This document shows, piece by piece, positions 1 to 9,857 of a stretch of 64,000 bases of DNA. Each line of letters begins with the position of its first letter. Position 1 is the first letter of the stretch. The stretch comes from Pseudomonas capeferrum (GTDB taxonomy: Bacteria; Pseudomonadota; Gammaproteobacteria; Pseudomonadales; Pseudomonadaceae). The position numbers and the translations under genes are program-made. The notes under the pieces were generated by a model that was not told where the DNA came from, made no database searches, and saw nothing but the letters and a program-made list of their open reading frames with translations. The stretch is from assembly GCF_000731675.1 (NCBI RefSeq), contig NZ_JMIT01000001.1, forward strand, positions 867,526-931,525. Reading direction: 5' to 3'.

Positions 1-649
1 TGCGCACACTGCCATCGAACCCAGGCATGGTGACCGTGCCGGCGCCGAAGTCGGCGATATGGGTTTTGGCTGCGTCGCACACATGCAACAGGTGCAACTC
101 GGCGTTGCACTGCAAGGCCAGGGCATGGGCGCTGTGAATCACCTGCTCGTCCAGGTGCTCGCCTGCGCCATGGCTGTTGAGGTCTACTGCGGCGGCGATC
201 TGCCGGGGCAGGGGCAGGCGGATGTCGCTGACCAGGTGCACGGCGACTGGGCTGTCTTTGAGCAACTGCCAGTCCAGGGGGGTTACCAGCAAACGCTTGA
301 GCACCGGTTCGTGCTGCACATCCTTGACCAGCAAGTCGCAGCCCAGGCGTTCGATGCGCTCGATCACACTGGCCAACGGGTCGCGGGTCAGCAGCAATTC
401 GGTGGACACATCCAGGCCGGCATCGGCCAGTTGCTCGGCTTCATCGGCCAGCCATTGGCGGTTGTCGCTGAGCAGCCGTTCACGTTCCCGGCCGTCGCTC
501 ATCAAGCCGAACGTGTCGACATCGTCGACGAATACGTTGATATCGAGTAATGCACCGCTAGACTCGGCCAAAGCCGCCGCACGTTGCAGCGCGGGCGTGT
601 GGCGCATCTGCGGGCCGAGCATGACGAACAAACGTTTGAACTGGCTCAT
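1..649 (-). CDS. Universal stress protein (UspA family, tandem), C-terminus cut by window edge
   Basis: The reverse strand reads from an ATG at 649 with a strong GGAGG at 656-660 and stays open to base 1, so about 216 residues are present and the end is missing. The protein begins MSQFKRLFVMLGP, the usual beta-strand start of a Usp domain, then runs through a first domain of about 150 residues and starts a second one (the segment QCNAELHLLHVCDAA is typical). Tandem Usp proteins in pseudomonads are cytoplasmic, often nucleotide-binding and induced in stress or stationary phase. The gene points away from the lipopeptide cluster and is probably unrelated to it. Family assignment is from fold-like sequence pattern only; no specific function can be given. 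Confidence 0.85.
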   Translation of the reverse strand, partial: MSQFKRLFVMLGPQMRHTPALQRAAALAESSGALLDINVFVDDVDTFGLMSDGRERERLLSDNRQWLADEAEQLADAGLDVSTELLLTRDPLASVIERIERLGCDLLVKDVQHEPVLKRLLVTPLDWQLLKDSPVAVHLVSDIRLPLPRQIAAAVDLNSHGAGEHLDEQVIHSAHALALQCNAELHLLHVCDAAKTHIADFGAGTVTMPGFDGSVR

Positions 650-704
650 CTCACACCTCCGCGTGTGGAAGCCCCCCGGTTCATGCCTGGTGATCTGGCC
701 CTGT

Positions 705-2153
705 TCAGTTTAGACCCACGAACGCGCTGCCGGGCGCCCCATCGCGAGCGTGAGCGTCGGCAGCCTCCTGCCAGCCGCCACCCAACGCCGCATACAGATT
801 CACCTCCGCCACCAGCTGCGCCAAGCGGTCATTGATCAGCCCCTGCTGGGCACTGAACAACGACCGCTGCGCATCGAGAAACGTCAGGCTGCTGTCCACG
901 CCAATGCGGTAACGGTGCTCGGCCAGGTCGTAGTAGCGCTGGTTCGACGCCACCAAGTCGCGCTGGGCCTGCAACTGCCGCTGGTAGGTCGCGCGCGCCG
1001 CCAAACCGTCCGCCACTTCCTGGAAGGCGCCCTGGATCGCCTTCTGGTACTGCGCCACCTGAATCTCCTTCTGCAGCCGGGCGTAGTCCAGGCTGGCTCG
1101 CAGGCTGCCGGCGGTGAAGATCGGCAGGTTGATCTGCGGCTGGAACAGCCAGGTACCCGAGCCTGCATCGAACAGCCCGCTGAGCGCGGGGCTGGTGCTG
1201 CCGGCATTGGCGGTCAGGCTGATACTGGGGAAAAACGCCGCACGTGCTGCGCCAATGTCGGCATTGGCCGCGCGCAGCTGGTACTCGGCCTGGACAATGT
1301 CCGGGCGGCGTTGCAGCAGGTCGGAGGGCAGGCCGGCTTGCAAGCCGGCGATCTGTTCATTGGCCAGGGGCAGGGCGCGGAGGTCGTCGGCCACAGGGGC
1401 ACCCACCAGTAGCGTCAGTTGGTTGAGGTCCTGGGCCATCTGGCGTTTGTAACGGGCCACGGCCGCGCGCGTGCTGTCGACGCTGGTACGTGCCTGGATC
1501 TGGTCCAGAGCCGAAACAGTACCCGCGCGGCGCTGGTTGACGGTCAGGCGCAGGCTGCGCTCGTCCGCTACCAGGGTGTCGTTGGCCAGGGCCAGCAGCT
1601 CCTGGTCGGCACGCCAGGTCAGGTACACGCTGGCGACGCTGGCCACCAGGCTCAACTGGGTGCTGCGCCGGGCCTGGTCGCTGGCCAGGTAGGTCAGCAG
1701 CGCTTGGTCACTGAGGCTGCGCAGGCGGCCGAACAGGTCGAGCTCGTAGGCGCTCACGCCCAAGGTCGCCGCATAGGTGGAGCTGATCATGCCCTGATCG
1801 GTGCCGGTCATGCGCCGCGGCAGGTACTGACGCTGCCCCTGCCCATTGGCGGAGACCTTGGGCAACAGCTCGGCGCGCTGAATGCGGTACTGGGCACGGT
1901 AGGCCTCGACATTAAGCGCTGCACTGCGCAGGTTGCGGTTATTGGCCAAGGCGTTGTCGATCAATTGGCGCAATACCGGGTCCTGGAACACTTGGCGCCA
2001 GTCATCGACGGCCGGGTGCGCCTGCACATCGCCTTGATAGGCAGGCCCTTGTGGGTAGTGCGCGGCCACCGCTGCGCCTGGGCGCTGGTAGTCAGGGGCC
2101 AGCGAACAGCCACACAACAGCGCAGCGCACAGGATAAGGCTAGATCGGGGCAT
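705..2153 (-). CDS. NodT/OprM-family outer-membrane efflux lipoprotein
   Basis: A 482-residue outer-membrane factor that should form the trimeric exit channel of a tripartite efflux pump. The chosen ATG (2153) gives a lipoprotein signal with lipobox LCGC, Cys16 becoming the lipidated N-terminus; an in-frame start at 2189 would add 12 residues before the signal and overlap the upstream gene's end region, so it is rejected. The body shows the two OEP repeats typical of the family, with long helical segments rich in Ala, Gln and Arg, and the family motif [12 protein letters not shown]. It lies 17 bp after the LuxR-type regulator and is probably co-transcribed with it. Similar nodT genes sit beside Pseudomonas lipopeptide synthetases together with macAB, so it is inferred to be the channel for MacA-MacB encoded at the other end of the cluster. 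Confidence 0.93.
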   Translation of the reverse strand: MPRSSLILCAALLCGCSLAPDYQRPGAAVAAHYPQGPAYQGDVQAHPAVDDWRQVFQDPVLRQLIDNALANNRNLRSAALNVEAYRAQYRIQRAELLPKVSANGQGQRQYLPRRMTGTDQGMISSTYAATLGVSAYELDLFGRLRSLSDQALLTYLASDQARRSTQLSLVASVASVYLTWRADQELLALANDTLVADERSLRLTVNQRRAGTVSALDQIQARTSVDSTRAAVARYKRQMAQDLNQLTLLVGAPVADDLRALPLANEQIAGLQAGLPSDLLQRRPDIVQAEYQLRAANADIGAARAAFFPSISLTANAGSTSPALSGLFDAGSGTWLFQPQINLPIFTAGSLRASLDYARLQKEIQVAQYQKAIQGAFQEVADGLAARATYQRQLQAQRDLVASNQRYYDLAEHRYRIGVDSSLTFLDAQRSLFSAQQGLINDRLAQLVAEVNLYAALGGGWQEAADAHARDGAPGSAFVGLN

Positions 2154-2170
2154 CGGTGTGTCTCGCAGAG

Positions 2171-2953
2171 TCAGGCGCCGGCCATCCATTTGGTCAGGCC
2201 ATGGCGGCCACTGACCCCCAGCTTGGCGGTGGCGCGCTTGAGGTAGGTTTCGATCGAGCTGTTTTTCACGTTCAGCCGCTGCGCCATTTCCGGCACCGTG
2301 CCGCCGGTCAGCAGGCCCAGGCAGACCTCCTGTTCCCGGGTCGACAGCCTCACGGCTTCCTGCACCAGGCGCTCGCCAAACGAATGGCGCAACGAGCCCG
2401 CTGGCAAATCGGCCAGCGGCGAGCCGGCATGCCGTGCCCCCCCTTGGCGCAGCAACTGGCCGTGGTGCTCGACCAGCGGCAGCAAGGTGTCAGACAGGCT
2501 TTTCAGTTGCGACAGTTCAGCCAGCGAAAAGCCACGCTGGCTGGGCAAGCGATGAAAGCAGATGACCCAGCGCTGCACACCGCTGCAGGACACCAGGTTG
2601 CACTGGTGGGCACTCTGGCGAGGCTGCCCAGCGTCTTGTGGGGCTTTGAATTCGATCAGCAGCGGGTCCTTCATCTGCATGATGCTTTGCAGCAGCGGGT
2701 GGCGCAGGTTGTTGACGTTGGGCAGTTCAGGGGCAGGGCCGGCACTGCCCAGTACCCTGATGCGGCTGACGCTGGCCTGGCGTGGGTCAAGGGTCCATTC
2801 ACTGAGGTCGAGCCTGTGGACCGGCACCTGGGCATTTACCAGATGCAACATCTGGTCGGCGAAGCGCTCGGCGCCGGTACTGGCGATCAGTTCGCCCAGT
2901 TGCAGATACAACTGCGGGTCGGGGCGGTGTTCGAGGCTGTCGGTCAGCTTCAT
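2171..2953 (-). CDS. psoR: LuxR-type regulator flanking lipopeptide synthetase (PsoR-like)
   Basis: A 260-residue regulator. The start at 2953 ([11 protein letters not shown]) is preceded by AAGGA at a good distance; the longer open frame upstream to 3244 has no ribosome site and runs through the divergent promoter region. The C-terminal 60 residues are a LuxR/FixJ helix-turn-helix ([12 protein letters not shown], then the recognition segment [13 protein letters not shown], ending GRHGLTKWM). The N-terminal 190 residues do not look like an acyl-homoserine-lactone-binding domain, so this is a LuxR solo. Regulators of this type (PsoR, SyrF, ViscAR, XtlR groups) flank Pseudomonas lipopeptide clusters and activate them. 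It is divergent from psoA and is followed closely by the nodT gene. The ligand, if any, is unknown. Confidence 0.88.
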   Translation of the reverse strand: MKLTDSLEHRPDPQLYLQLGELIASTGAERFADQMLHLVNAQVPVHRLDLSEWTLDPRQASVSRIRVLGSAGPAPELPNVNNLRHPLLQSIMQMKDPLLIEFKAPQDAGQPRQSAHQCNLVSCSGVQRWVICFHRLPSQRGFSLAELSQLKSLSDTLLPLVEHHGQLLRQGGARHAGSPLADLPAGSLRHSFGERLVQEAVRLSTREQEVCLGLLTGGTVPEMAQRLNVKNSSIETYLKRATAKLGVSGRHGLTKWMAGA

Positions 2954-3368
2954 ATCATTGTCTTCCTTGATTCTAAGCTTTGCGGCGGGTGGTCTCGCGG
3001 TCGAGTCCTCTGGGGGGTAGGTGGGAGTGGCGGTATTCAAGCCCGGCCGGGGTGCTGCGTCTGTAGTGGAAAACAGGGACAGAAAGTGCCACCGATTGCG
3101 GATCAGGTGGGCAGGGGCACGGACGGTGTCGGTACTGGCGAATGAGGGCTTGGCCAGCCAATTGACGCCAGAAGCGTGGCGATCCAGGCCTGTTCCATGC
3201 CGATAGTTTCGGGTGTAGGCAATACCGGGTAGATGCTGTAGCAAATCTCCTACATGTTTTTCAGCAGGCTTCTACAGGTCCAGCGTGTGTCCGGGTTTCG
3301 GGGGCCATACAGCCTGGGGGCGGGGTGCTTGAATCCGCGGATGATCAATCAGAAGGACCTGCCGACTC
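2954..3368. promoter_or_regulatory. Divergent intergenic region between psoR and psoA with TGTAG/CTACA array
   Basis: This 415-bp gap must hold promoters for both psoR-nodT and psoA. No convincing sigma-70 pair was found by eye. Four pentamers are arranged symmetrically: TGTAG at 3214-3218 and 3237-3241 and CTACA at 3250-3254 and 3272-3276. The inner pair forms a dyad TGTA-N10-TACA at 3237-3254. This is not a classical lux box (TGYA-N6-TRCA) but has the right character for a LuxR-type dimer. An AAGGA at 3353-3357 precedes the psoA ATG by 11 bases. Confidence 0.55.
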
Positions 3369-6300
3369 ATGCCTGCCGCCGAAACCTTTGCCCTGAGCGT
3401 TGCCCAGCGCGACATCTGGTTGGACCAGATCAGCCACGGCGACTCGCCGCTGTACAACATCGGCGCCTATGTCGAAATGAACGGCGGGGTGGATGCCGCG
3501 CGGCTGCGCCAGGCACTGGCGCACCTGGTTGCCCAGCATGACGGCCTGCGTACTGTGCTGGTGACACAGGGGGGGATGGCGCGGCAGTACTTTGCCCCCA
3601 CCCTGGAAGTGGAACTGGTGCGGCACGATGTGCGCGATGCAGAGGCGCCGTGGGCGGCCGCCCAGGCCCTGCTGCAAGCCCGGATGCAGACGCCCTATCG
3701 CCTGGATGCCAGCCCGCTTTGGGGCACCACACTGATTCGCCTGGGCGAGCAGCGCTACCTGTTTGCCGTACAGGCCCACCACCTGGTCCTCGACGGTTGG
3801 GGGGTGGACCAGTGGTTCAAGCAGATCGCCGAATACTACAACCTGCTCGAACAGGGGCTGCCCCTGCCGAGCGGCGCACCGTCCTATCGGGCGTTCATCG
3901 AGGACGATGCCCAGTACCAGGGTTCGCCACGGCACGACCGCGACCGCGATTATTGGCTGGCTAAATACCAGCAGTTGCCGGACGCCTTGCTGGCGCCGCG
4001 CGAGCGTAACGCGGTACACCTTTCGCCGCCCAGCGCAGTGCTCGAACAGCCATTCGATACCCGTTTGCTGGCACGTATGCGAGCGCTGGGAAGCACGCTG
4101 CAGGCCTCGCCATTTCATGTACTGCTGGCCGCCCTGCATGTGTGCAGCGCACGCACCTGGCAGCGTGACGAGTGGGTGGTCGGTTTGCCGGTGCGCAACC
4201 GCGGCAACGCGCAGTTCAAGTCGACCCTGGGGCTGTTTACCCAAGTCAGCGCGTTGCGCATGGACTTTGGCCGCGAGCGCACCTTCGCGGCGCTGGTGCA
4301 GGGGATACGCGATGCGCTCAAGCAGGACTTCCGCCACCAGCGTTTCGCCCTCAGCGAACTCAACCGCAGCCTCGGCGCATTGCGTGAAGAACGGCCACAG
4401 CTGTTCGAACTGATGGTGTCGTTCGAAGAGGATGGCAACGACCTGCGTTTCGGTGACGTGCCTGGCCACACCGTGATGGTTTGCAATGGCCATGAACCCA
4501 CCCCGTTGAGCATTCACCTGCGCTGCAACAGCCAACGTGACAGCGCTCGCCTGCACCTGGTGCACAACCGCGCCTGGTTCAGTGAACAGGACGCTACGGC
4601 GCTGGCCGAGCGCCTGCTGCACGTCCTCGAGCAAGGCCTGGAACAACCGGAGCAAAGTATCGCGTCCTTTGACCTGCTGACCGCCAGCGAGCACGCCCGC
4701 CTGCGGCAGTGGAATGCCACGGCGCAACGAGGGCCCGACAATGGCGAGGCGTTGATTCATCGTCGTATCGAGGCCCAGGCCAAGGCCACGCCGCAGGCCT
4801 TGGCAGCGCTTCAGGATGGCCAGAGCCTGAGCTACGGCGAGCTCGACCGCCGCGCCGACGCGCTGGCCCAGCACCTGGCGAACCAGGGTGCCAAGCCTGA
4901 CCGGCGCGTGGCGGTGGTCGCCCAACGCGGCCTGGACACCCTGGTCGGCCTGTTGGCCGTGCTCAAGGCCGGTGCCGCCTACGTGCCGATCGACCCGGCC
5001 CACCCGCAGGAACGCCTGGCCTACCTGCTGGGCGACAGCGAGCCAGACATCGTGTTGACCCAGTCATGGCTGTGTGATCGCCTTCCCGCGCATGGTCTGG
5101 CGCAGATCGAACTGGATCGCTGGGACTGGAACGCGCCGCCCGCCGCCCTGGCCCGGCCTGCGCAGCCGCTGCCCAGCGATCTGGCTTACGTCATCTATAC
5201 CTCCGGCTCCACAGGGCAGCCTAAAGGCGTGATGGTCGAGCACCACATGCTGGCCAACCTGATCGACTGGCACTGCAGTGCGTTCGAGCTGGGCCCAGGC
5301 CGCCATCAGTCGAGCCTGGCCGGCTTCGGCTTCGACGCCATGGCCTGGGAGGTATGGCCGGCCCTGTGCAGCGGCGCGACCCTGCACCTGGCACCCGTGC
5401 GTGACGGTGCCGAAGACATCGATGCCTTGCTCCGCTGGTGGCGCGCCCAGCCGCTGGATGTCAGCTTCCTGCCCACGCCGGTGGCCGAGCATGCCTTCGC
5501 CCAAGGTGAGCTACACCCCACCTTGCAGACCCTGCTGATTGGCGGCGACCGCCTGCGGCGCATGGCCCGCGAGCGGCGCTACCGGGTCATCAACAACTAC
5601 GGCCCCACCGAAGCCACGGTGGTGGCGACCTCGGGCGAGGTGACGGCAGGTGGCCCGCTGCATATCGGCGGGCCGGTGGCCAACACGCAGTTGTACGTGC
5701 TCGACGAGCAGCGCCGCCTGTTGCCCATCGGGGCCCCGGGCGAGCTGTATGTGGGCGGCAAGGGGGTTGCCCGGGGTTACCTCAAGCGGCCGCAGATGAG
5801 CGCCGAGCGCTTTCTCGACGACCCGTTCAGCACGCTGCCACGGGCGCGGATGTACCGCACCGGCGACCTCGTGCGCTGGCTGCCCGACGGCACCCTGGAA
5901 TACCTCGGGCGTAACGACGACCAGGTGAAAATCCGCGGTGTCCGGGTTGAGCTGGCTGAAATCGAGGCCGCCCTGGCCAGCCATGCGGCGGTACGCGAGT
6001 GCGTGGTGATGCTGCGCGAAGGCCAACTGCAAGCGTGGTACATCGGCCAGTTGGCGGTAACACCGCGGGCACTGCATGAACACCTGCGCGAACGCCTGCC
6101 AGCGGCTTTGCTGCCGGTGGCCTATGTCAACCTGGCGGCCTGGCCGCTGACCGCCAATGGCAAGCTCGACCGCCGCGCCTTGCCGACTGCGGACGAAGCC
6201 GCCAAGGTGCGCCGCGAACATGAGGTGCCCATTGGTGAAGTCGAGCAACGCCTGGCCGTGCTTTGGGCTGAATTGCTGCAGGTCGAGCGGGTAGGGCGCC

Positions 6301-9300
6301 AGGATCACTTTTTCGAGCTGGGCGGCCATTCGCTGCTGGCCGTGCAACTGATCGAGCGAATGCGTCAGCAAGGCCTGCAAGCCGATGTGCAGGTGCTGTT
6401 CGGCCAATCGACCCTGGCCAGCCTCGCCGCATCCGTGATGGTCGGGGAAGCCGTTCGCATACCGGCCAACCGGGTAGCGCCGCAGTGCCAGCGCATCACG
6501 CCTGACATGCTCACGCTCAGCGTGCTGACGCAAACCGCCATCGACCGTATCGTCGCCTCGGTACCGGGCGGTGCTGGCAACGTGCAGGAAATCTATCCGC
6601 TGGCCCCCCTGCAACAGGGCCTGCTGTACCACCATGTCACCGATGTACGCGACCCTTACCAGCAGCAGGCGTTGTTCGCCTTTGCCAGCGCCCAGCAGTT
6701 GCAGGCCTTCGGCGAGGCGTTGCAGCAGGTGATCGACCGGCACGACATCCTGCGTACCAGCCTGGCCTGGGAGGGGCTCGAACAGCCCCAACAGGTGGTC
6801 TGGCGCCAGGCGCGCCTGCCGGTCGATAACTGGCTGACGACAGCGCCCGACGGCAACATCGCCGGGCAACTGCGCAGCCACTACGACCCCCAGCATCGGC
6901 CCTTGGACCTGCGCCAGGCACCGATGATGGCGCTGGCCTGCACCGAGGATGCCCAGCACGGGCGCTGGCTGGGTTTGCTGCGCTTCCACCACCTGGTCAA
7001 CGATGCCGTCTCGCTGCAGGTGCTGTTGGGCGAGCTCGAAGCCTTCATGGCCGGGCGTGGCGAACAGCTGCCGGCGCCTGTGCCCTATCGCGAGTATGTG
7101 GCGCTGAGTGCGGCTGCCGAGCGCCAGGCACGGCACGAGGCGTTCTTTCGCGAGCAACTGGCCGGCATTGAGCCGCCTGCGCCTATTGCCGGGCTCGGCG
7201 GCGAGCCGGTGGATGCGTTTGATCTGCACAGCCATAGCCAGGCCGTCGAAGCGCCGCTGGCGGGGTTGTTGCGTACCCAGGCCCGGCATCAGGGGGCGAG
7301 CCTCGCCAGCTTGCTGCACCTGGCCTGGGCCCAGGTGCTAGGGACCCTCGGCGGGCGTGATGAAGTCACCCTTGGCACAGTGCTGCTGGGCCGCAGCATG
7401 GCGGGCAAAGGCGCTGATCGTGCCTTGGGCATGTTCATCAACAGTTTGCCGTTGCGGGTGCAGCTGGAGCATCGTTCGGTCGAACAGGCGCTGGGCGAGA
7501 CCCACGCGGGCCTGGCCGCATTGCTCGGCCACGAGGACGCACCGCTGATGCTCGCTCAGCGGTGCAGCGGCCTGCCGGCGGGCACCGCGCTGTTCGACAG
7601 CCTGATCAACTACCGCCAAGGGGCCGTGTTGCACGGGCAGGTGCTGCCGGGTGTGGAACTGGTCGAGGCCAGTGAAGTCCTGAGCCATGGCCTGGTGTTG
7701 ACGGTCGACGACCACGCCGACGGGCTGCAGCTTGCCGTGCGTGCGCCGCGAGCGATTGGCGCGCAGCGGGTACTGAACTACTTGCTGGCGACCTTGCGCC
7801 AGCTGGGCAGCGCCCTTGCCGAACGCCGCAGCGTGAGCCTGACGGCGTTGTGCGCGGTGCCTGAAGGTGAGCTACACCGCTTGCTGCATGGTTTCAACGC
7901 CACGCAAGACCTGCAAAGCCCGGTCACGCAGACCTTGCCTGCGCTGTTCCAGGCCCAGGTGCGGCGTACGCCCCAGGCCATCGCGCTGCAGACCGACGAC
8001 AGTTTCCTCGATTACCAGGCCCTCAACGCCCAGGCCAACCGCCTGGCCCACCACCTGATCGGCCTGGGCGTACGCCCGGATGCGCGGGTGGCGGTGTGCG
8101 TCGAGCGCGGCGCTGCACTCATGGTGGCGTTGCTCGGCGTGCTCAAGGCGGGCGGTGCCTACGTACCACTGGACCCTGGCTACCCGGCCGAGCGCCTGCG
8201 CTTCATGCTTGATGACAGTACCCCGACGGTGGTGCTGGTACACGGCGCTACCCAGGGCCTGTTCGACCAACTGCCAGGCCCTGTGCTCGACCTCGACCGT
8301 GGCGACTGGCACGCCTGCCCGACAACTGACCCGCAGGTAGCTGGCCTGGGCCCGTCGCAACTGGCCTATGTGATGTACACCTCGGGCTCAACCGGCACCC
8401 CGAAGGGGGTGATGATCGAGCACCGTGGCCTGTGCAACCTGATGCACTGGGGTTCGCGAATCTGCCCGCCACGCCCGGGCGATGCCTTGCTGCAGCGGGC
8501 GCCGTTCAGTTTCGACGGTTCGGTCTGGGAGCTGTTCTGGCCGCTGACCGCCGGCCTGCGCCTGGTCCTGGCACGCCCTGACGGGCATCGTGACCCTGCG
8601 TACCTGGTGCAACGGGTCCAGGCCAGCCAGGTGACCACGATCAAGTTCGTGCCGGCGTTGCTGCATCAGTTTCTCGAAGAACCTGGTGTCCAGGGTTGCA
8701 CCAGCCTGACGGACATCTTCTGCGGCGGCGGCGAACTGACACTGGCGTTGCTGCAGCGTGTGCGCGAGCGCCTGCCCAAGGTGCGCCTACACAACGTCTA
8801 TGGCCCCACGGAAGCCACGGTAGACAGCACCGCCTGGACCTTGCAGCCCCATGAGCCCCTGCCGCTGCTGGCGCCGCCGATTGGCCGGCCGATCGCCAAT
8901 ACCCGCCTGTATGTGCTCGATGCGCACGACCGGCCGGTGCCGCTGGGTGCGGTGGGCCAGTTGCACATTGGCGGTGTCGGCGTGGCCCGTGGCTACCTTG
9001 GGCTGCCGGCGTTGCAGGCCGAGCGTTTCATCGCCAGCCCATTTGTCGAGGGCGACCGGCTGTATCGCACCGGCGACCTGGTGCGCTACCGCCTGGACGG
9101 CGAATTGGACTTCGTCGGCCGCAACGACTTCCAGGTCAAGCTGCGCGGTTTGCGGGTGGAGCTTGGCGAGATCGAAGCGTCGCTGACCGCACACCCGGCA
9201 ATCGGCCAGGCCGTGGTGCTGATGCGCGAAGAGCGCCTGGTGGCCTACTTCACCTGCCGCGAGGGCAGCAGCGCGCCGGCGCTTGAAGTACTGCGCAGTC

Positions 9301-9728
9301 ACCTGTTGGCGCGCATGCCCGAGTACATGGTGCCGCAGGCGTTCGTTGCTTTGGCCCAGTTGCCTTTGAGCAACAACGGCAAGATCGACCGCCAGGCCCT
9401 GCCGGCGCCGGGTGCAGAGTCGGTGATCAGCCGCGCCTACCAGGCCCCGCGCGGCGAGCTGGAAACCGCGCTGGCCGAGATCTGGACCGATGTGCTGAAA
9501 ATCGAGCAAGTCGGGCGGGATGACAACTTCTTCGAGCTGGGTGGCCATTCACTGCTGGCCGTCGGCCTGGTGGCACGCATGCGCCAGGCCGGCCTACATG
9601 TGGATGCCCGCACCTTGTTCAGCCAGCCGACGCTGGCGGGGCTTGCGGCCAGCACCCGCCTCGAACAGGTCGAGGTGGTGATACCGCAGACCACCATTCC
9701 CAGCCTGGGCAAACGCAGGCGCATCTGA
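3369..9728 (+). CDS. psoA: Lipopeptide synthetase, modules 1-2 (PsoA-like NRPS)
   Basis: A 2119-residue cytoplasmic NRPS with order Cstart-A-T-C-A-T. The first condensation domain (about residues 5-450, HHLVLDG at 137-143) opens the protein with no loading module, as in lipo-initiating starter domains that attach a fatty acid to residue 1. A1 (about 470-950) has pocket code D-A-W-F-L-G-N-V-V, the Pseudomonas Leu code. T1 carries its phosphopantetheine Ser at 988. C2 (about 1070-1490) has a dual-type start HHVTDVRD at 1088 and HHLVNDA, a degenerate version. A2 (about 1510-2020) reads D-G-W-K-F-G-V-V-D; the Lys and the V-D ending suggest an acidic substrate, and Glu fits residue 2 of putisolvin. 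T2 Ser is 2061. There is no thioesterase; the basic tail (GKRRRI) probably hands over to PsoB. Confidence 0.95.
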   Translation: MPAAETFALSVAQRDIWLDQISHGDSPLYNIGAYVEMNGGVDAARLRQALAHLVAQHDGLRTVLVTQGGMARQYFAPTLEVELVRHDVRDAEAPWAAAQALLQARMQTPYRLDASPLWGTTLIRLGEQRYLFAVQAHHLVLDGWGVDQWFKQIAEYYNLLEQGLPLPSGAPSYRAFIEDDAQYQGSPRHDRDRDYWLAKYQQLPDALLAPRERNAVHLSPPSAVLEQPFDTRLLARMRALGSTLQASPFHVLLAALHVCSARTWQRDEWVVGLPVRNRGNAQFKSTLGLFTQVSALRMDFGRERTFAALVQGIRDALKQDFRHQRFALSELNRSLGALREERPQLFELMVSFEEDGNDLRFGDVPGHTVMVCNGHEPTPLSIHLRCNSQRDSARLHLVHNRAWFSEQDATALAERLLHVLEQGLEQPEQSIASFDLLTASEHARLRQWNATAQRGPDNGEALIHRRIEAQAKATPQALAALQDGQSLSYGELDRRADALAQHLANQGAKPDRRVAVVAQRGLDTLVGLLAVLKAGAAYVPIDPAHPQERLAYLLGDSEPDIVLTQSWLCDRLPAHGLAQIELDRWDWNAPPAALARPAQPLPSDLAYVIYTSGSTGQPKGVMVEHHMLANLIDWHCSAFELGPGRHQSSLAGFGFDAMAWEVWPALCSGATLHLAPVRDGAEDIDALLRWWRAQPLDVSFLPTPVAEHAFAQGELHPTLQTLLIGGDRLRRMARERRYRVINNYGPTEATVVATSGEVTAGGPLHIGGPVANTQLYVLDEQRRLLPIGAPGELYVGGKGVARGYLKRPQMSAERFLDDPFSTLPRARMYRTGDLVRWLPDGTLEYLGRNDDQVKIRGVRVELAEIEAALASHAAVRECVVMLREGQLQAWYIGQLAVTPRALHEHLRERLPAALLPVAYVNLAAWPLTANGKLDRRALPTADEAAKVRREHEVPIGEVEQRLAVLWAELLQVERVGRQDHFFELGGHSLLAVQLIERMRQQGLQADVQVLFGQSTLASLAASVMVGEAVRIPANRVAPQCQRITPDMLTLSVLTQTAIDRIVASVPGGAGNVQEIYPLAPLQQGLLYHHVTDVRDPYQQQALFAFASAQQLQAFGEALQQVIDRHDILRTSLAWEGLEQPQQVVWRQARLPVDNWLTTAPDGNIAGQLRSHYDPQHRPLDLRQAPMMALACTEDAQHGRWLGLLRFHHLVNDAVSLQVLLGELEAFMAGRGEQLPAPVPYREYVALSAAAERQARHEAFFREQLAGIEPPAPIAGLGGEPVDAFDLHSHSQAVEAPLAGLLRTQARHQGASLASLLHLAWAQVLGTLGGRDEVTLGTVLLGRSMAGKGADRALGMFINSLPLRVQLEHRSVEQALGETHAGLAALLGHEDAPLMLAQRCSGLPAGTALFDSLINYRQGAVLHGQVLPGVELVEASEVLSHGLVLTVDDHADGLQLAVRAPRAIGAQRVLNYLLATLRQLGSALAERRSVSLTALCAVPEGELHRLLHGFNATQDLQSPVTQTLPALFQAQVRRTPQAIALQTDDSFLDYQALNAQANRLAHHLIGLGVRPDARVAVCVERGAALMVALLGVLKAGGAYVPLDPGYPAERLRFMLDDSTPTVVLVHGATQGLFDQLPGPVLDLDRGDWHACPTTDPQVAGLGPSQLAYVMYTSGSTGTPKGVMIEHRGLCNLMHWGSRICPPRPGDALLQRAPFSFDGSVWELFWPLTAGLRLVLARPDGHRDPAYLVQRVQASQVTTIKFVPALLHQFLEEPGVQGCTSLTDIFCGGGELTLALLQRVRERLPKVRLHNVYGPTEATVDSTAWTLQPHEPLPLLAPPIGRPIANTRLYVLDAHDRPVPLGAVGQLHIGGVGVARGYLGLPALQAERFIASPFVEGDRLYRTGDLVRYRLDGELDFVGRNDFQVKLRGLRVELGEIEASLTAHPAIGQAVVLMREERLVAYFTCREGSSAPALEVLRSHLLARMPEYMVPQAFVALAQLPLSNNGKIDRQALPAPGAESVISRAYQAPRGELETALAEIWTDVLKIEQVGRDDNFFELGGHSLLAVGLVARMRQAGLHVDARTLFSQPTLAGLAASTRLEQVEVVIPQTTIPSLGKRRRI

Positions 9729-9857
9729 AAGCACCGGGGCCGCATAGCGGCCCCGGAGCTATCCGCAATTGTCCCCGCTTCCCATGTCAGACCGACCGGT
9801 CACGATCCTTTAGCGTGTCCACGATCCCTATTTCCAGGCAAAGCAGGATGCTTACCG
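9729..9857 (+). promoter_or_regulatory. psoA-psoB gap with perfect GC hairpin
   Basis: The 129-bp gap holds a perfect 10-bp stem, CCGGGGCCGC at 9734-9743 and its complement at 9747-9756, with a 3-base ATA loop, six bases after the psoA stop. No T-run follows, so it is not a standard intrinsic terminator; it may stabilise the psoA transcript or cause partial termination. AGGA at 9845-9848 is the likely ribosome site for psoB. No clear promoter for psoB was seen. Confidence 0.6.

Noticed and set aside
59..713. Plus-strand open frames over the first 700 bases
   Set aside because: The minus-strand frame with a strong GGAGG and Usp pattern explains this region; the plus frames show no recognisable protein.
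2954..3244. Longer version of the LuxR-type protein starting at 3244
   Set aside because: The extra 97 residues are low in family pattern, cover the divergent promoter region, and the start at 2953 has a good ribosome site.
3237..3254. Classical lux box upstream of psoA
   Set aside because: The dyad has a ten-base centre (TGTA-N10-TACA) rather than the six-base centre of autoinducer-type boxes, so it is reported only as an inverted repeat.
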